Shown in pieces: positions 24,080 to 35,774 of a stretch of DNA of 64,000 nt. The notes beneath the pieces are model-generated. The model was given only the letters and a program-made list of their open reading frames with translations, did not search any database and had not been told where the DNA came from. The translations under genes and the position numbers were made by a program. Each line of letters begins with the position of its first letter. The first letter of the stretch is position 1. Origin of the DNA: Triplophysa rosa. Its lineage: Eukaryota > Chordata > Actinopteri > Cypriniformes > Nemacheilidae. The stretch covers positions 5,577,272-5,641,271 of the forward strand of contig NC_079901.1 of NCBI RefSeq assembly GCF_024868665.1. The letters run 5' to 3'.

Positions 24080-24469
24080 TATTAATTTAGGGGTGTCCTC
24101 GACTAAGGATTTACATAGTCGAATTTAGGGCTGCAACTAACGATTATTTTAATTGTTGACTAATCTAACGATTATTTTTTAGATTAGTCGACTAATCTAA
24201 CGATTTTTTATCTAATAAAGATTTTTTGGATTAATCCTTTGGCAAACTTTGCAAATAAACAATAAGTTCTAGTATTTTCTTACATTATAAAGCAAATCAT
24301 ACTTTTTACTCCACTACATTTTATAAATAAATATTGTTGTTTTAACATTTTAATCTGTGTTTACATTAAAATCACCATCTTCTTTTAATTAAGTAGTTTT
24401 AATTTTAAAAGTAAAAAATACTGATTTTTTATGTACTTAAGTACTGTATTAAAGGTAAAAAAAGTTTTA

Positions 24470-24583
24470 TTGCACTTATGCTTTTTGTTGTCCTTATGTT
24501 GTTCCAATTGCTTCCATTGTTTCCCTCATCTGTAGGTCGCTTTGGATAAAAGCGTCTGCTAAATGACTAAATGTAAATGTAAA
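24470..24583 (+). mobile_element. L2-type LINE/SINE 3' tail
   Basis: Sequence ATTGCACTTATGCTTTTTGT through GCTTTGGATAAAAGCGTCTG to ATGTAAATGTAA is the same tail as at 9000-9117. Only the 3' end is present. Confidence 0.8.
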
Positions 24584-24935
24584 AACATTAAAAAATGTGT
24601 ATATGAAATACTAGAGCATGATATATGCTCTGTATTTTTTTCCTCCAAGTAATATCCGACTCTATTTTCAGTCTCATAATATAATTGAGTAAAAGTAAAA
24701 TACTACTATCTGTCTCTGTTTATTGTACAAAACTATCACCGTATAAAAGACTCTAATGCAGAGTGGCGTTAAAGCGAGCTCGGGGCACCCGGAACTCAGA
24801 ATGATGCGCTTAATGCATTCGCTTCGTTATTTACAGTTATGCGCATCCCGGACGCACAATGATGCGCTTAAAGCACCTACTCCTTCTGAAGTCCCGGGGA
24901 TCATTTTGCTCCCCAAAGTAAATAATAGTTAGAAC

Positions 24936-25281
24936 TAGGGCTGTCAAAAGATTAATCGCGATTAATCGCATCCAGAATAAAAGTTTGTGTTTACATAACA
25001 TATGTCTATGTACTGTGCTTATTAATTTTGTATTTATAAATACAAACACATACACAAGTATACATATTTATGAAATATTTACATGTATTTATTTATATTT
25101 ACCAATAATTGAAATTATATATAAATGTTTATTAATATTTAGATTTTTCTTAAATATATGCATGGATGTGTATGTGTTAATAAATATAAAATTATTATGC
25201 ACAGTAAACAGATAAATATTATGTAAACACAAACTTTTATTCTGGATGCGATTAATCATGATTAATCTTTTGACAGCCCTA
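24936..25281. mobile_element. hAT MITE, 346 bp (copy A)
   Basis: Ends TAGGGCTGTCAAAAGATTAA and AATCTTTTGACAGCCCTA are inverted. Exact 8-bp duplications, GTTAGAAC, lie at 24928-24935 and 25282-25289. The interior (ATCCAGAATAAAAGTTTGTG at both sides) matches the 346-bp copy at 36088. It is the innermost member of the triple nest. Confidence 0.95.
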
Positions 25282-26312
25282 GTTAGAACACAACGAGAAG
25301 AGATGATATGTTACATGTTTAACACATAGTGCATTGCATCAATCCGACAGTATACAGTTAAATCAGAGGTTTAAAAAGAGTTATTTCGTATGAAGACGCA
25401 ACATATTCAGACCGCTTCCAGTGCTTTTAATAAGCTAAGCTATACTCAGCGAGTAACGTTAACTCACAGTCTCTAGCAAAATACATTTTAAACAAAACCA
25501 TAGACTATCATCTTGTCATTATGAAGAATAATGAAAACATTGGAACATGTTGGAAAGAGTAGCGTCCTGACCGTCACCGTACACACGCATGCTAACTGGA
25601 GATTGACAGACAGCACCAGCGGAGGTCAGAGTCTCTTCATTATGCTATATTGGTTTATTCCTCGCATAAAGCTATCGAACGACATAAAAAGTGCATTGGT
25701 GGTTTCATGATAGTCAGTCTTTTTTGAAGCTTAAGAGTAATTTAAGCAGGGTCACAATCTGCAAAGGTTCACATACACTAACTTACACTAGTACAATAGC
25801 GTTAATGTAAATCATTCATGTAAAGCGTAGTTTTACATTACAAAAAAGTAAATTACAAAAAAGTAATTTATTATGAAAGTCTACATCTACGTGCCCCTCT
25901 CCGTCCGTTTGTGATTGCGTGTCCATGCTGTGATGATCACATTCCGGGGGTAACGTTAGGGGGAATTCCTCCATCCATTCACTAACTTGCTGCGTCCGAG
26001 GCTCTCGATCACTTTTTGTCAGGTGAATTATACTTTCTCTTGTTCTGCTGATTAATTTACACACGCCCGGGAACAGAAACTGCTATTACAGCAGATAAAC
26101 GTAAATAATACGAAGCGTCGACGCATTTCACGCACGTCGCACGCACGACGTCGACGCATCGTTGCAGCACTAGTCGAATTAGAATTGTCATGTCTTGCCT
26201 TTAGTCGACTGATAGTCGAATCGCATGGAACGTTCGTGCGTGTGTGGACGACACCAGGTGGTTAACAAGGGTACAGCGCAAAGTGCAGCGCAACATTGAT
26301 GCAACAAAGATC

Positions 26313-26508
26313 TGTAACACTTTATTTTACGGTGCCCTTGTTACACGTTACATGTATTTACTCTAGTATTTACTATAAGTTATGCATAATTACATGTAAA
26401 TAACCCCAAACCAAACCCTATAGTAAGTACATGTAGTTAATTTTTATTACGCAGTACTTAAATGTATTATTACACTTTGACACGGGCACTGTAAAATAAA
26501 GTGTAACC
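26313..26508. mobile_element. Short MITE
   Basis: The left end ACACTTTATTTTACGGTGCC and the right end GGGCACTGTAAAATAAAGTG are inverted. GATC flanks both sides (26309-26312, 26509-26512). About 196 bp, noncoding. Confidence 0.75.
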
Positions 26509-27660
26509 GATCAATCAAGCATTAATTTACAGAATTTGTTTAGAACAGAATATACCTTTATAATAAATAAAAAACGAAATAAGCCAGATTCAAGTCGCAA
26601 TGTGCAAAATACATGTGTTTAGGTAAAATGTCTGAAATGCAGGGGAATATGATAATAATTAATTATTTTTTTACAAACAGGAATGCAGCACATTCATTAA
26701 CAAATGAACTACCGATAAATGTACCGCATGTAAAGGAGCAATGCATTAAAGTATCTTAGCATTTAAACAATCAAATGGTCCCTTTCACCTTTTTTTCCTG
26801 CGGACTCTTTCTCCGTCCTCCGGACGCGCACGCTTGCTTTCAGTGCAGAGAATGACAAGTTCTGAAAGTCTGCGCCATGCTTGCTATATGTGATTTTGGT
26901 TATATTACTTTACAACATTTATTTGTATCATGCAGCGCAACGTTCAGTCTAAATAACGAACCACGTGAATTTACAGGCAAAGTGTTAATTCATATTTATA
27001 TCCCCAAACATTTAGTAAGTGACAAATGTTTGGAAACGGTGTACACATTCATCTGCGGGTGCGTGCGGAACGTGCTGCTTCTCGTTACCGGTCTCACAGC
27101 ACAGAAGATGCTGAGAGATGCGATCCTGCGCTGGGTCATAGCCAGACCTCGCGCTCATATGCGCCGGCGGTTTCATTACCCAACCCTAAAAATATCCCAT
27201 TTCTTTACGTCATAAATAATATTTTTAGCGGCACAGTTCATGCCCGTCTGCTACGCCACTGCCCAAATAACCAAAATGGCATGATCCCCATTGCATAACA
27301 CCTCTGCGAAGATTCGAATGTGAGATTGGTAGTCGAGCCAGGCTCCTCCCATCTTTGACTATTCGGGGTCACCCCTACTTTAATTAATGGTTTCTTGTGT
27401 TTATGCACTTATACACTCCCATTTGATTTTTTTTACTTCTGACTTCATAGACACAAACCAAATGATTTATTAAGATTATTCATAAAAACAGCAAAACACA
27501 AATCTCTTTTTGTGTTACACATTTAAACAACTTCTTTCTCATCTTGGCATGTTTATGGCACGTTCCACTTCCCTCACAGAAGTTTTTTCGTTGCCTAGGT
27601 CATTTAACTGATGACATCATTCAGTACTGTCAACAGACACTGAAGAAAGACTAATAGGTG

Positions 27661-30600
27661 TACTGTAAAAAAATTAGACGTAAAATAATGGTGAAATGCA
27701 TGGCAGCACAGGGTGCCAAAGGTTTACCATTAACAGAAATAACGGTACACCCTGAACTGAGGTCACGTGTTTTAACTGTGAACATAAGAAAACGTTTGTC
27801 TACCATAAAATAAAATAACATGTTTTCACTGTAGTATGAATTGATTCGTCTGTTAAATAAAAAAATGACTTCAATTAAAATGGTTGAATTTATAAATTGG
27901 TAAAATGAAAAAGCAACAGTATTCAAACTTCAAAAGTACAGTGACAAAACTTTGTGTGTTTTACTACTTTTAAACAAGTACTTTGTTAATCGAGTTGTTT
28001 ACACAACTTCTAATATTATTCTATTTTATTTAATAGTGTACAAAGCAAGCAAAGACTATGAGGTGCTAGACTGCACAACCACATGAAGACTCAAAAGTGG
28101 ACAGACCATAAAGCTTTAGCTCTGTTTATATTGAGATGTGCTCTGTGTCTTATACACAGATACAAAACACCACCAGAGTAACACACATTACGTGATAATG
28201 ATCGTATAAACATTAACTGAACAACTTATAATGTTAAAAAACACTCCAATGTACACAGCTGCTAAAACAAATATATAAAGAAACTAAGTGATTAATGAAA
28301 TATGACATGTTGTGCAGAGTTAAACAGGGAATTGTGGGAAAGTCCTTTACAGTTTTTCACAGTATATGTGAAGGTTATTTACAGTTTAATTCTACAGAGA
28401 TGTCAGTGTAAAGAAATCGTGAACTGCACGGCAGCACAGGGTGCCAAACATTGACCATCAACAGAAATAAGGTCTGTACACTGTGAACTGAAGTGACGTG
28501 ATCTGAACAAACTGACTGTGAAATTAACAGAGAAATTCTGTAGTTATGATAGAAGTGTTCTGGCAACCAGTGTTTTCTGTGAGAAATCCTCATTAAACTC
28601 CACAAACACCATCACCACCTTCACTTATTACAACACCACCTTCACTTTATTTCTGTTGTGCTTTTACAAAAGAACTTATTGACAATAAACACATGTTTAG
28701 ATGTTGACGGTTGTTGTTTAGTCACCATTATGGAGAACAGTGTTTGCTTTACTTGGGCTCTTGATATACCTTCAGGTTTTCATTAGCTTTTATGGCTGAA
28801 AAAAGCTGAGAGAAAGTGATTTCATGTTCTTTCTGATGGTGAGAGTCATCATCTGTCTCCATTCATGTATTCACTGGTTATAAGTGCTTGTGTGCTGCTC
28901 CCAGACATTACAGTGTTAAGTCATATTATGAAGGACTTTAAAACACATCATGCACATTAAAAATGATAAACCATGAGATACTCAGACATCAAGATTCAGC
29001 CTGTTCATCTCAACAATGGTGATAACTAACAAACTATTCAAATAAATGCAATGCATTCTGGGTTCCAATCATAGTACAAAACTCATCCATGATTCCCAGC
29101 ATGCATTGCAACATGAAGCTTTTCATTTAAGGTCACCACTGTTGAGATTCATACATTGATTATTCATGTCTATGTGTGAAAAACCAGCTCCTGCATTTTA
29201 ATGTACATTATGTTTTCAAAATCTGTTTATATGAATGTTATCGCAAGAAATCTGTGCTTTCAGGCAAAGCTCATTCACACAGATATAACCAAAACCCAAC
29301 AAAAATATGAATCACATAAAACCAACACTCAATTACATGACGATTCACATTATCATCAACCAGACAAATAAATCTGATCACTTTTTCTTTTGAGTGTCCT
29401 TCATTTTCAGGCCAAAGTGAAAACACAGTATATTAAATCAAGGGCGAAGAGCCCAACTAAAGTAAACACTGATCACATTAATGGTGACTTTAAATAACAA
29501 TAAAACATCAAGTCATTCATGTCCTGCAGCATGTTGATTTGTGAAAGTCCCTGTGAAGCAGAAGTGGTGATTGTCTTCAGTTTTTTGACATATTTCACAA
29601 TGAAACTAAATATTGAATGAGGAAGAATAGTGGGTGTGGCTCATGTTTTCTACTGTGATTGATTGGATGAATAAAAACAACATGTTCTGCTCAAGCCGTC
29701 AAACTCACTTCATCAGAGAAAGATCACCACTAGAGGACAGAAGTGCATTTTCAGATTTCATGATCATTACTTTTGTTTAAAAGAAAACATTGTGTGTGTT
29801 TTTTAAATATTTTTTACAGTTATGATAAAAATGAGATGTTACTGTTAAATTCTACAGTTTTTTTCTCTGTAAAAATACATTTATTTTTTACAGTGTGGAT
29901 GTGACCTGCACTGTAAAAAATAAATGTATTTTTACACAGAAAAAAACTGTAGAATTTAACAGTAACATCTCATTTTAATCAGAACTGTGAAATTCCATAA
30001 AAATGCATACATTGACACCTAATGTACATGTCGCCTGTTCTTTAACTGATTAAATGTGTTACTGGAAAAAACGTCTATTTCCTTTAAATTAAAGTGATTG
30101 TTGTGTATTGTTAACCTGACATGTCCTTTAAAAAACGTTCATGTTTATTTTTTTGTCAGAGTTGGATACAGTGTATTTTTACTGAAAAATCCATTAGAAT
30201 TTCACAGCCATATCACATTTTTATCATAACTGTAAAAAATATTTAAAAAACACACATTGACACCAAATATAGTCTATATTTTCCCAGTTGAATTTAGCAG
30301 CGGCTATATGTACTAGTTGCCTTATATTCTATTTACACCATGTAGAATTCACAGTTCTTTGTGATAAATGTAAATATGAATTAGATGCTATCTATACACT
30401 GTAAAGAATAAATGTATTTTTACAGGGAAAATGCAGTATAACGTAACAGTATTTTCACATTTTTTTATTAAAATAGTAAAATTCCATAAAACGCCATACA
30501 TTTACACCAAATTGACATTTTTACATGTTACTGAAAAAACGATGTTTTCTTTTAAACAAAAGTAATGATCATGAAATCTGAAAATGCACTTCTGTCCTCT

Positions 30601-32241
30601 AGTGGTGATCTTTCTCTGATGAAGTGAGTTTGACAGCTTGAGCAGAACATGTTGTTTTTATTCATCCAATCAAATCACAGTAGAAAACATGAACCACACC
30701 CACTATTCTTCCTCATCAACAGATTTTGAAAACATAATTTACATTAAAATACAGGATTTGGTTTTTCACACATAGACATGAATAATCAATGTATGAATCG
30801 CAACAGTGGTGACCTTAAATGAAAAGCTTCATGTTGCAATGCATGCTGGGAATCATTAATGAGTTTTGTACTATGATTGGAACCCAGAATGCATTGCATT
30901 TATCTGAATAGCTTGTTAGTTATCACCATTGTTGAGATGAACAGGCTGAATCTTGATGTCTGTGTATCTCATGGTTTATCATTTTTAATGTGCATGATGT
31001 GTTTTAAAGTTCTTCATAATATGACTTAACACTGTAATGTCTGGGAGCATCACACAAGCACTTATAACCAGTGAATACATGAATGGAGACAGGCCAGTAG
31101 ATGATGACTCTCACCATCAGAAAGAACATGAAATCACTTTCTCTCAGCTTTTTTCAGCCATAAAGCTAATGAAAACCTGAAGGTATATCAAGAGCCCAAG
31201 TAAAGCAAACACTGTTCTCCATAATGGTGACTAAACAACAACCGTCAACATCTAAACTTGTGTTTATTGTCAATAAGTTCTTTTGTAAATGCACAACAGA
31301 AATAAAGTGAAGGTGGTGTTGTAATAAGTGAAGGTGGTGATGGTGTTTGTGGAGTTTAATGAGGATTTCTCACAGAAAACACTGGTTGCCAGAACACTTC
31401 TGTCATAACTACAGAATTTCTCTGTTAATTTCACAGTCAGTTTGTTCAGATCACGTCACTTCAGTTCACAGTGTACAGACCTTATTTCTGTTGATGGTCA
31501 ATGTTTGGCACCCTGTGCTGCCGTGCAGTTCACTATTTCTTTACAGTGACATCTCTGTAGAATTAAACTGTAAATAACCTTCACATATATTGTGAAAAAC
31601 TGTAAAGGACTTTCCCACATTCCCTGTTTAACTCTGCACAACATGTCATATTTCATTAATCACTTAGTTTCTTTAGTTAATGTTTATACTATCATTTTCA
31701 CGTAACGTGTGTTACCCTGATGGTGTTTTGTATCTGTGTATATGACACAGAGCACATCTCCATGTTTGGAGAGTTAAAGCTCAATGGTTTGTCCACTGTT
31801 GGTGGATTTTAAGTCTTCATGTGGTTGTGCAGTCTAGCACCTCATAGTCTTTGCTTGCTTTGCACACAACTAAACAAATAGAATAATAATAGAAGTTGTG
31901 TAAACAACTCAATTAACAAAGTACTTGTTTAAAAGTAGTAAAACACACATAAAGTTTTGTCACTGTACTTTTGAAGTTTGAATACTGTTGCTTTTTCATT
32001 TTACCAATTTATAAATTCAACCATTTTAATTGAAGTCATTTTTTTATTTAACAGACAAATCAATTCATACTACAGTGAAAACATGTTATTTTATTGTATG
32101 GTAGACACGTTTTCTTATGTTCACAGTTAAAACACGTGACCTCAGTTCAGGGTGTACCGTTATTTCTGTTAATGGTAAACCTTTGGCACCCTGTGCTGCC
32201 ATGCATTTCACCATTATTTTACGTCTAATTTTTTTACAGTG
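27661..32241. mobile_element. Palindromic CACTA-like element, 4.6 kb
   Basis: The left end TACTGTAAAAAAATTAGACG is the inverse of the right end CGTCTAATTTTTTTACAGTG, with TG on each side (27659-27660, 32242-32243). Two arms of roughly 2 kb are near-complements: for example 28375-28605 pairs with 31347-31577, and 29640-29790 with 30562-30715. The left arm has about 380 bp (29230-29610) missing from the right. The centre (29800-30560) contains several inverted copies of an end-like unit with ATTTTTTACAGTG. It encodes no recognised protein; mirrored open frames result from the symmetry. Confidence 0.85.
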
Positions 32242-32243
32242 TG

Positions 32244-33610
32244 GGCTTTCATGTACCGTACAGTAATATGATTCAAACATCTTTTTCAGTTAACATTTTA
32301 GTCTGTCAGAAATGCTAATGCTACTCTAAAAGGCCACCCAATGTGGTGTGGGCACCCTCTCACTGTTTGCAAACAATACAGCATCATAGCAGATTTATTC
32401 CTGCAGAATTCAACAGGAAACAAACCAAATCTCCACCAGGCAATGAAGCACATACTGGTCAAATAAAAGCAGTTTTCATAGAAAGACACATGGGGTGATG
32501 TTGAGTTGTGCATCTGGTCTCATGGATTTCCCCTGAGGTTTATTTATAATGCTAGTAAAGGTTTTTGAACCAAAACAGTCATAATATGGCTTCTCAGGAC
32601 TGGGGGTGATATAATGACATGAATCATTTTCTATAATGTAATATACTGTAATTATGTTCTATATATAATAATTATTTTATGTATTAATAATTTTCCCATA
32701 TTTGGTGGCTCTTGCTCCTTTGGGCTCATGGGATAGAATATTGTCAATCTGATGCATCTGATCTGGGAGTACTAGTAGTGCCTAATGTGTACTAGTGCCT
32801 ACTGTATTTTTTTGCATACTATGGTTTCACACATACCATTACACATTTTCACCTGTTATATAGCACAGAAGTTATTTCAGACGTAGGGCATATCTCTGCA
32901 GAGTTGTATAATCAAGATTGTATATTTTCTGTCCATGTTTGACTTTGGTTAGTAATATTGTGTCAGATTAAGATTCTGCAAAATGAAAAGAAGACATGAC
33001 TGAACGCATTTGTTACAACAGTGTTTTCATTTAGAAGAGTTTGTGACTGAAAGCGTGACTTTTTACTCTTTAATAAATGATGAATTCCTGGGGGGACGGG
33101 TTTAACACATCACAGATTAACAGAGGTTTAGTGCACGAGGGGAACACTGGCGTGATTGTTTTTTTTTTTTGTTAATATTAACTAACAGGAAGTTTGTCAG
33201 CCTGGAATTCCATCCAGGTTCACTTTGGAGGCAGTAGATGTTTTTTTATTTATGCGCACAATATCTCAAAGCAGTGGTATTTTATCTTGGTCCTGGGTTC
33301 TCAAAGCACTGCACACTTGAAATGTCTCTTTTATCTGTCACACTGAATCTCTCTCTGTTAACTGATGATTTAAATCAAGTTTGCTGAATGAAAAATAGTT
33401 TTTTTGTTGTTGCAGTTTTACGGGGCCAGGATTAGGAATCCCGGTCTTAAACTGGATACACAATTTATGTTCTTGCCCATTTGTGCCCGGATTGTAAAAT
33501 GTTTAGAAACATGCTATTGTTCATTGTTAATACATATTTATTTATAAAGCATCACCTGTTAATTCATTCAAATGTGTACATCAATATTGACGTCAAGTTT
33601 ATTGTATTGT
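32244..33610. other. Gene-free spacer
   Basis: Contains only a piece (about 32725-32840) related to the MITE at 22845. No exons or RNA genes seen. Confidence 0.5.
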
Positions 33611-33619
33611 TTGAATTAA

Positions 33620-33903
33620 AGGGATAGTTCACTCATAAAAGAAAATTCTGTCATCATTTACTCTTTCTTTCTTCTGCAGAACACTAAAGAAGATATTTCG
33701 AAGAATGTTGATAACCGAACAGCGGTGGCAGCCATTGACTTCTATTGTATGGACACAAAACCAATGCAAGTGAATGGCTTCCATCGCTGTTCGGTCAACA
33801 AAATTTTTCAAAATATCTTTTGTGTTCTGCTGAAGAAAGGTTTGACATGACAAGAGGGTGAGTAAATGATGACAGAATTTTCATTTTGGGGTGAACTATC
33901 ACT
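33620..33903. mobile_element. TTAA-family MITE (copy 3)
   Basis: Ends AGGGATAGTTCAC and GTGAACTATCACT are inverted. Exact TTAA flanks lie at 33616-33619 and 33904-33907. It has the family sequence CTGTCATCATTTACTC and its complement. TTAA targeting with AGGG ends suggests a Kolobok or piggyBac-like source; this is inference. Confidence 0.88.
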
Positions 33904-33907
33904 TTAA

Positions 33908-34148
33908 GGGGCGGTTTCCTAGACAAGGATTATCTTAAACCAGGACTAGGCCTTAGTTAAATTAGGATAATTAAGTTGTTTTAAAAAACATACTTTACAA
34001 AAAAAAATATTACTGTGCGCATCTTGAGACAAAACAACCACAGTGATATATTTTAAGATATGTCAGTGCAAGTTGTTTTCGATCAAGGCATCTCTCACAT
34101 TTAAGTTAGTCTGAGACTAGGCTTAAACCCTGTCTGGGAAACTGCCCC
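33908..34148. mobile_element. MITE, GGGGC-GTTTCC family (copy 1)
   Basis: Ends GGGGCGGTTTCCTAGACA and TGTCTGGGAAACTGCCCC are inverted, with GGACTAGGCCTTAG and GAGACTAGGCTTAAAC subterminal. It directly abuts the preceding TTAA element and ends about 60 bp before the splice acceptor of the first veph1 coding exon. A second copy is at 58723. Confidence 0.8.
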
Positions 34149-34208
34149 TAAATGATGTTAACATACATTTTTGTATTCTTTTTTCTCTCTCTTTGTGTTG
34201 TGGTTTTA

Positions 34209-34465
34209 AGTTGTAAATGTTGTGACGCGTATGTGCACGGCACCCCGTCACCATCAGGATCATGTCAGGTCGTCGTGGTAACCCAGGGCAGCAGAGGCAG
34301 CTTGCTCAAGCTTGAGCCCATCCCAGAATGCATCCTCTCTTCCGTCTAGTGCTGGGACAGAGAGACCTGTCCCGCGCAGGTGACCTCTTCTCCCTGGATG
34401 ACCGTGAGATTGAAGACTGTCTGTCTCAAGCCCTGGAGGAAATCAAAATCATATCCTGCTCACCG
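34209..34465 (+). CDS. veph1: veph1 coding exon 1 (CDS from 34328)
   Basis: veph1 encodes a melted-family adaptor with a C-terminal PH domain, expressed in ventricular-zone neural tissue and acting at the membrane in signalling. The ATG at 34328 opens 46 codons starting [20 protein letters not shown], then [20 protein letters not shown], matching the VEPH1 N-terminus as I know it. The exon stops in phase 0 at a consensus donor GTGAGT (34466). A pyrimidine-rich acceptor ending TTTTAAG at about 34208 is a likely 5' border, making 34209-34327 leader sequence with two short upstream frames. The next two exons follow at 41370 and 43955. The remainder of the gene, PH domain included, is not in the window. 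The assignment is firm. Confidence 0.93.
34231..34281 (+). promoter_or_regulatory. Upstream open reading frame 1 in veph1 leader
   Basis: ATG at 34231 with 16 codons ends at TAA 34279-34281, before the veph1 start at 34328. It overlaps a second upstream ATG in another frame. Confidence 0.5.
34262..34315 (+). promoter_or_regulatory. Upstream open reading frame 2 in veph1 leader
   Basis: ATG at 34262 is in the same frame as the veph1 start but closes with TGA at 34313-34315, 12 bases before the main ATG. The upstream stop supports the choice of 34328 as the start. Confidence 0.5.
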
Positions 34466-35233
34466 GTGAGTATACTGTATAATATGCTGACCGGAGACAA
34501 GCAAAGGCATCAGACAACCTCCTTAAATGAGTTTATAAAACGGTCAGTTCTGGTCCTTGATTCTGATTGGCTGAACCGAGTTCTAAGCTGTTATAAAATA
34601 CCCCAGTAACCCACTGCTTCTTGGGGCTTATTGCTTTATTAAAGACATCAGATCGTACAATTTTTAGCATTTTATTTCATTTACATAGTAACATTTTAAT
34701 TTACAGTCACAAAGAAAGTAACTTTGAAGCGAAGATTCAAAACATATAGTAAAGAAACTAATGTAAAACAATAAATGAAATGTAAGTCAATATGAAGATG
34801 CAGATATTAAGATGCCGACATTTGTAAAACAAAGATAAACCCGAAAAGTTTTTTTTTTTTACAATATAACACTACCCAAGTACCCAACTAAAAAGTCTCT
34901 CATCAGTTGTATAACTTTTCTTCAGCTAATTACAAACTGGGTCTCCTTGGCTTTGTAATGCAGTTGAATAGTGTTCAGTTTTTTGAGGCTCCAAAAAGCA
35001 CATAAATCCGTTTTAAAAGTAATCCATAAGTAGTTGGTTAACAAACGCTTGTGAAGTGATGGATCCAGTATGTGTAAGACTACTATAGTTCAAACTTTTT
35101 AATATGGTATTATAGAATAGTGGCACATGTTTAGGTCCACTTTGTTCAGTCCACATGTTTAGTCAAGGCTTTTGCATCCAAATATATTTATAGACGTTTT
35201 CAACAGCAACAACATAAACAAACTTTACTGCGC

Positions 35234-35502
35234 ATGCATGCTTTTGTGGCCCAAATGGAACTTCCGGTGACCTTAGTCGAGAAGGAATGTGTATATACAA
35301 GGGAGGCGTTCAAGGCATATCACAGCTTGGATGCCTGTAACTATTTTCCTTCTGGAAAAGTTAAAAGCATTCTGACCCACATGAATGGAAATACATGTGT
35401 TGTTTACGGAGAAATCGAGGCGGGTCGGACACTTTCTCCACATGAATTGTTTACGATGAAGAATGGTGAAGTCCAGTGTGGGCATTGCATCTGCATGGCA
35501 GG
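35234..35502 (+). pseudogene. SWIM-domain exon of a YqaJ-type element protein (partial)
   Basis: The open frame from ATG 35234 (or the internal MELPVTLVEK start) runs to CGHCICMAG and a consensus donor GTAAGTATG at 35503. The ending matches the first half of a SWIM-type zinc finger (Cys-x-Cys); the second half (CxH) would be in the next exon. In fish genomes such exons precede a YqaJ-type exonuclease domain in ISL2EU-like transposons (recalled knowledge). No YqaJ exon is visible: a SINE tail starts at 35527 and a hAT insertion at 35775, so the rest is displaced or deleted. Together with the THAP gene on the opposite strand it suggests a deletion derivative of a two-gene transposon. Confidence 0.6.
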
Positions 35503-35526
35503 GTAAGTATGACTGTCTGTTACGTT

Positions 35527-35620
35527 TTAGATTACATTTTACATTTATGCATTTGGCAGACACTTTTATCCAAAGCGACTTACATTGCATTATACTATAC
35601 ATTGTATCTCAGTATATGCA
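35527..35620 (-). mobile_element. SINE/L2 tail
   Basis: On the minus strand it reads AATGTAAGTCGCTTTGGATA, then AAAGTGTCTGCCAAATGCAT and AAATGTAAAATG, the widespread fish SINE/L2 tail. The tRNA-like head is not seen. Confidence 0.75.
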
Positions 35621-35774
35621 CTAACCACTTAGCCAGTGGTTAGCATTTAGATAAGCTATTTCAATGCTGGCATTTATTCTGTTGATAATATATCTCTGAT
35701 CTATGCAGCAATAGAGAGGTGTGTATGTGGGTACGATTTGGTCACAGGTTACCAAGAAGGGGAGATATTTTAAC

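Larger units (their letters stand above)
24126..26172. mobile_element. Middle hAT element of the nest (2.05 kb)
   Basis: Ends are TAGGGCTGCAACTAACGATT and GCATCGTTGCAGCACTA. Exact 8-bp duplications, GTCGAATT, lie at 24118-24125 and 26173-26180. Subterminal GACTAATCTAACGATT copies occur on the left. An L2-like tail (24470-24583) and a 346-bp hAT copy lie inside. Confidence 0.92.
24088..27377. mobile_element. Outer hAT-like element of a triple nest (3.3 kb)
   Basis: It begins TAGGGGTGTCCTCGACTAAG and ends GGGGTCACCCCTA. Flanks TATTAATT (24080-24087) and CTTTAATT (27378-27385) agree at 6 of 8 positions, so the duplication has decayed and the element is older than those inside it. Subterminal TAGTCGA motifs occur at both sides. 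It contains two successive hAT insertions and a smaller MITE. No transposase is recognised. Confidence 0.7.

Noticed and set aside
28375..31577. Mirrored 76-residue open frames (28375-28605 minus, 31347-31577 plus) with nearly the same protein
   Set aside because: They are the same noncoding sequence in the two arms of the palindromic element; no motif, no splice context.
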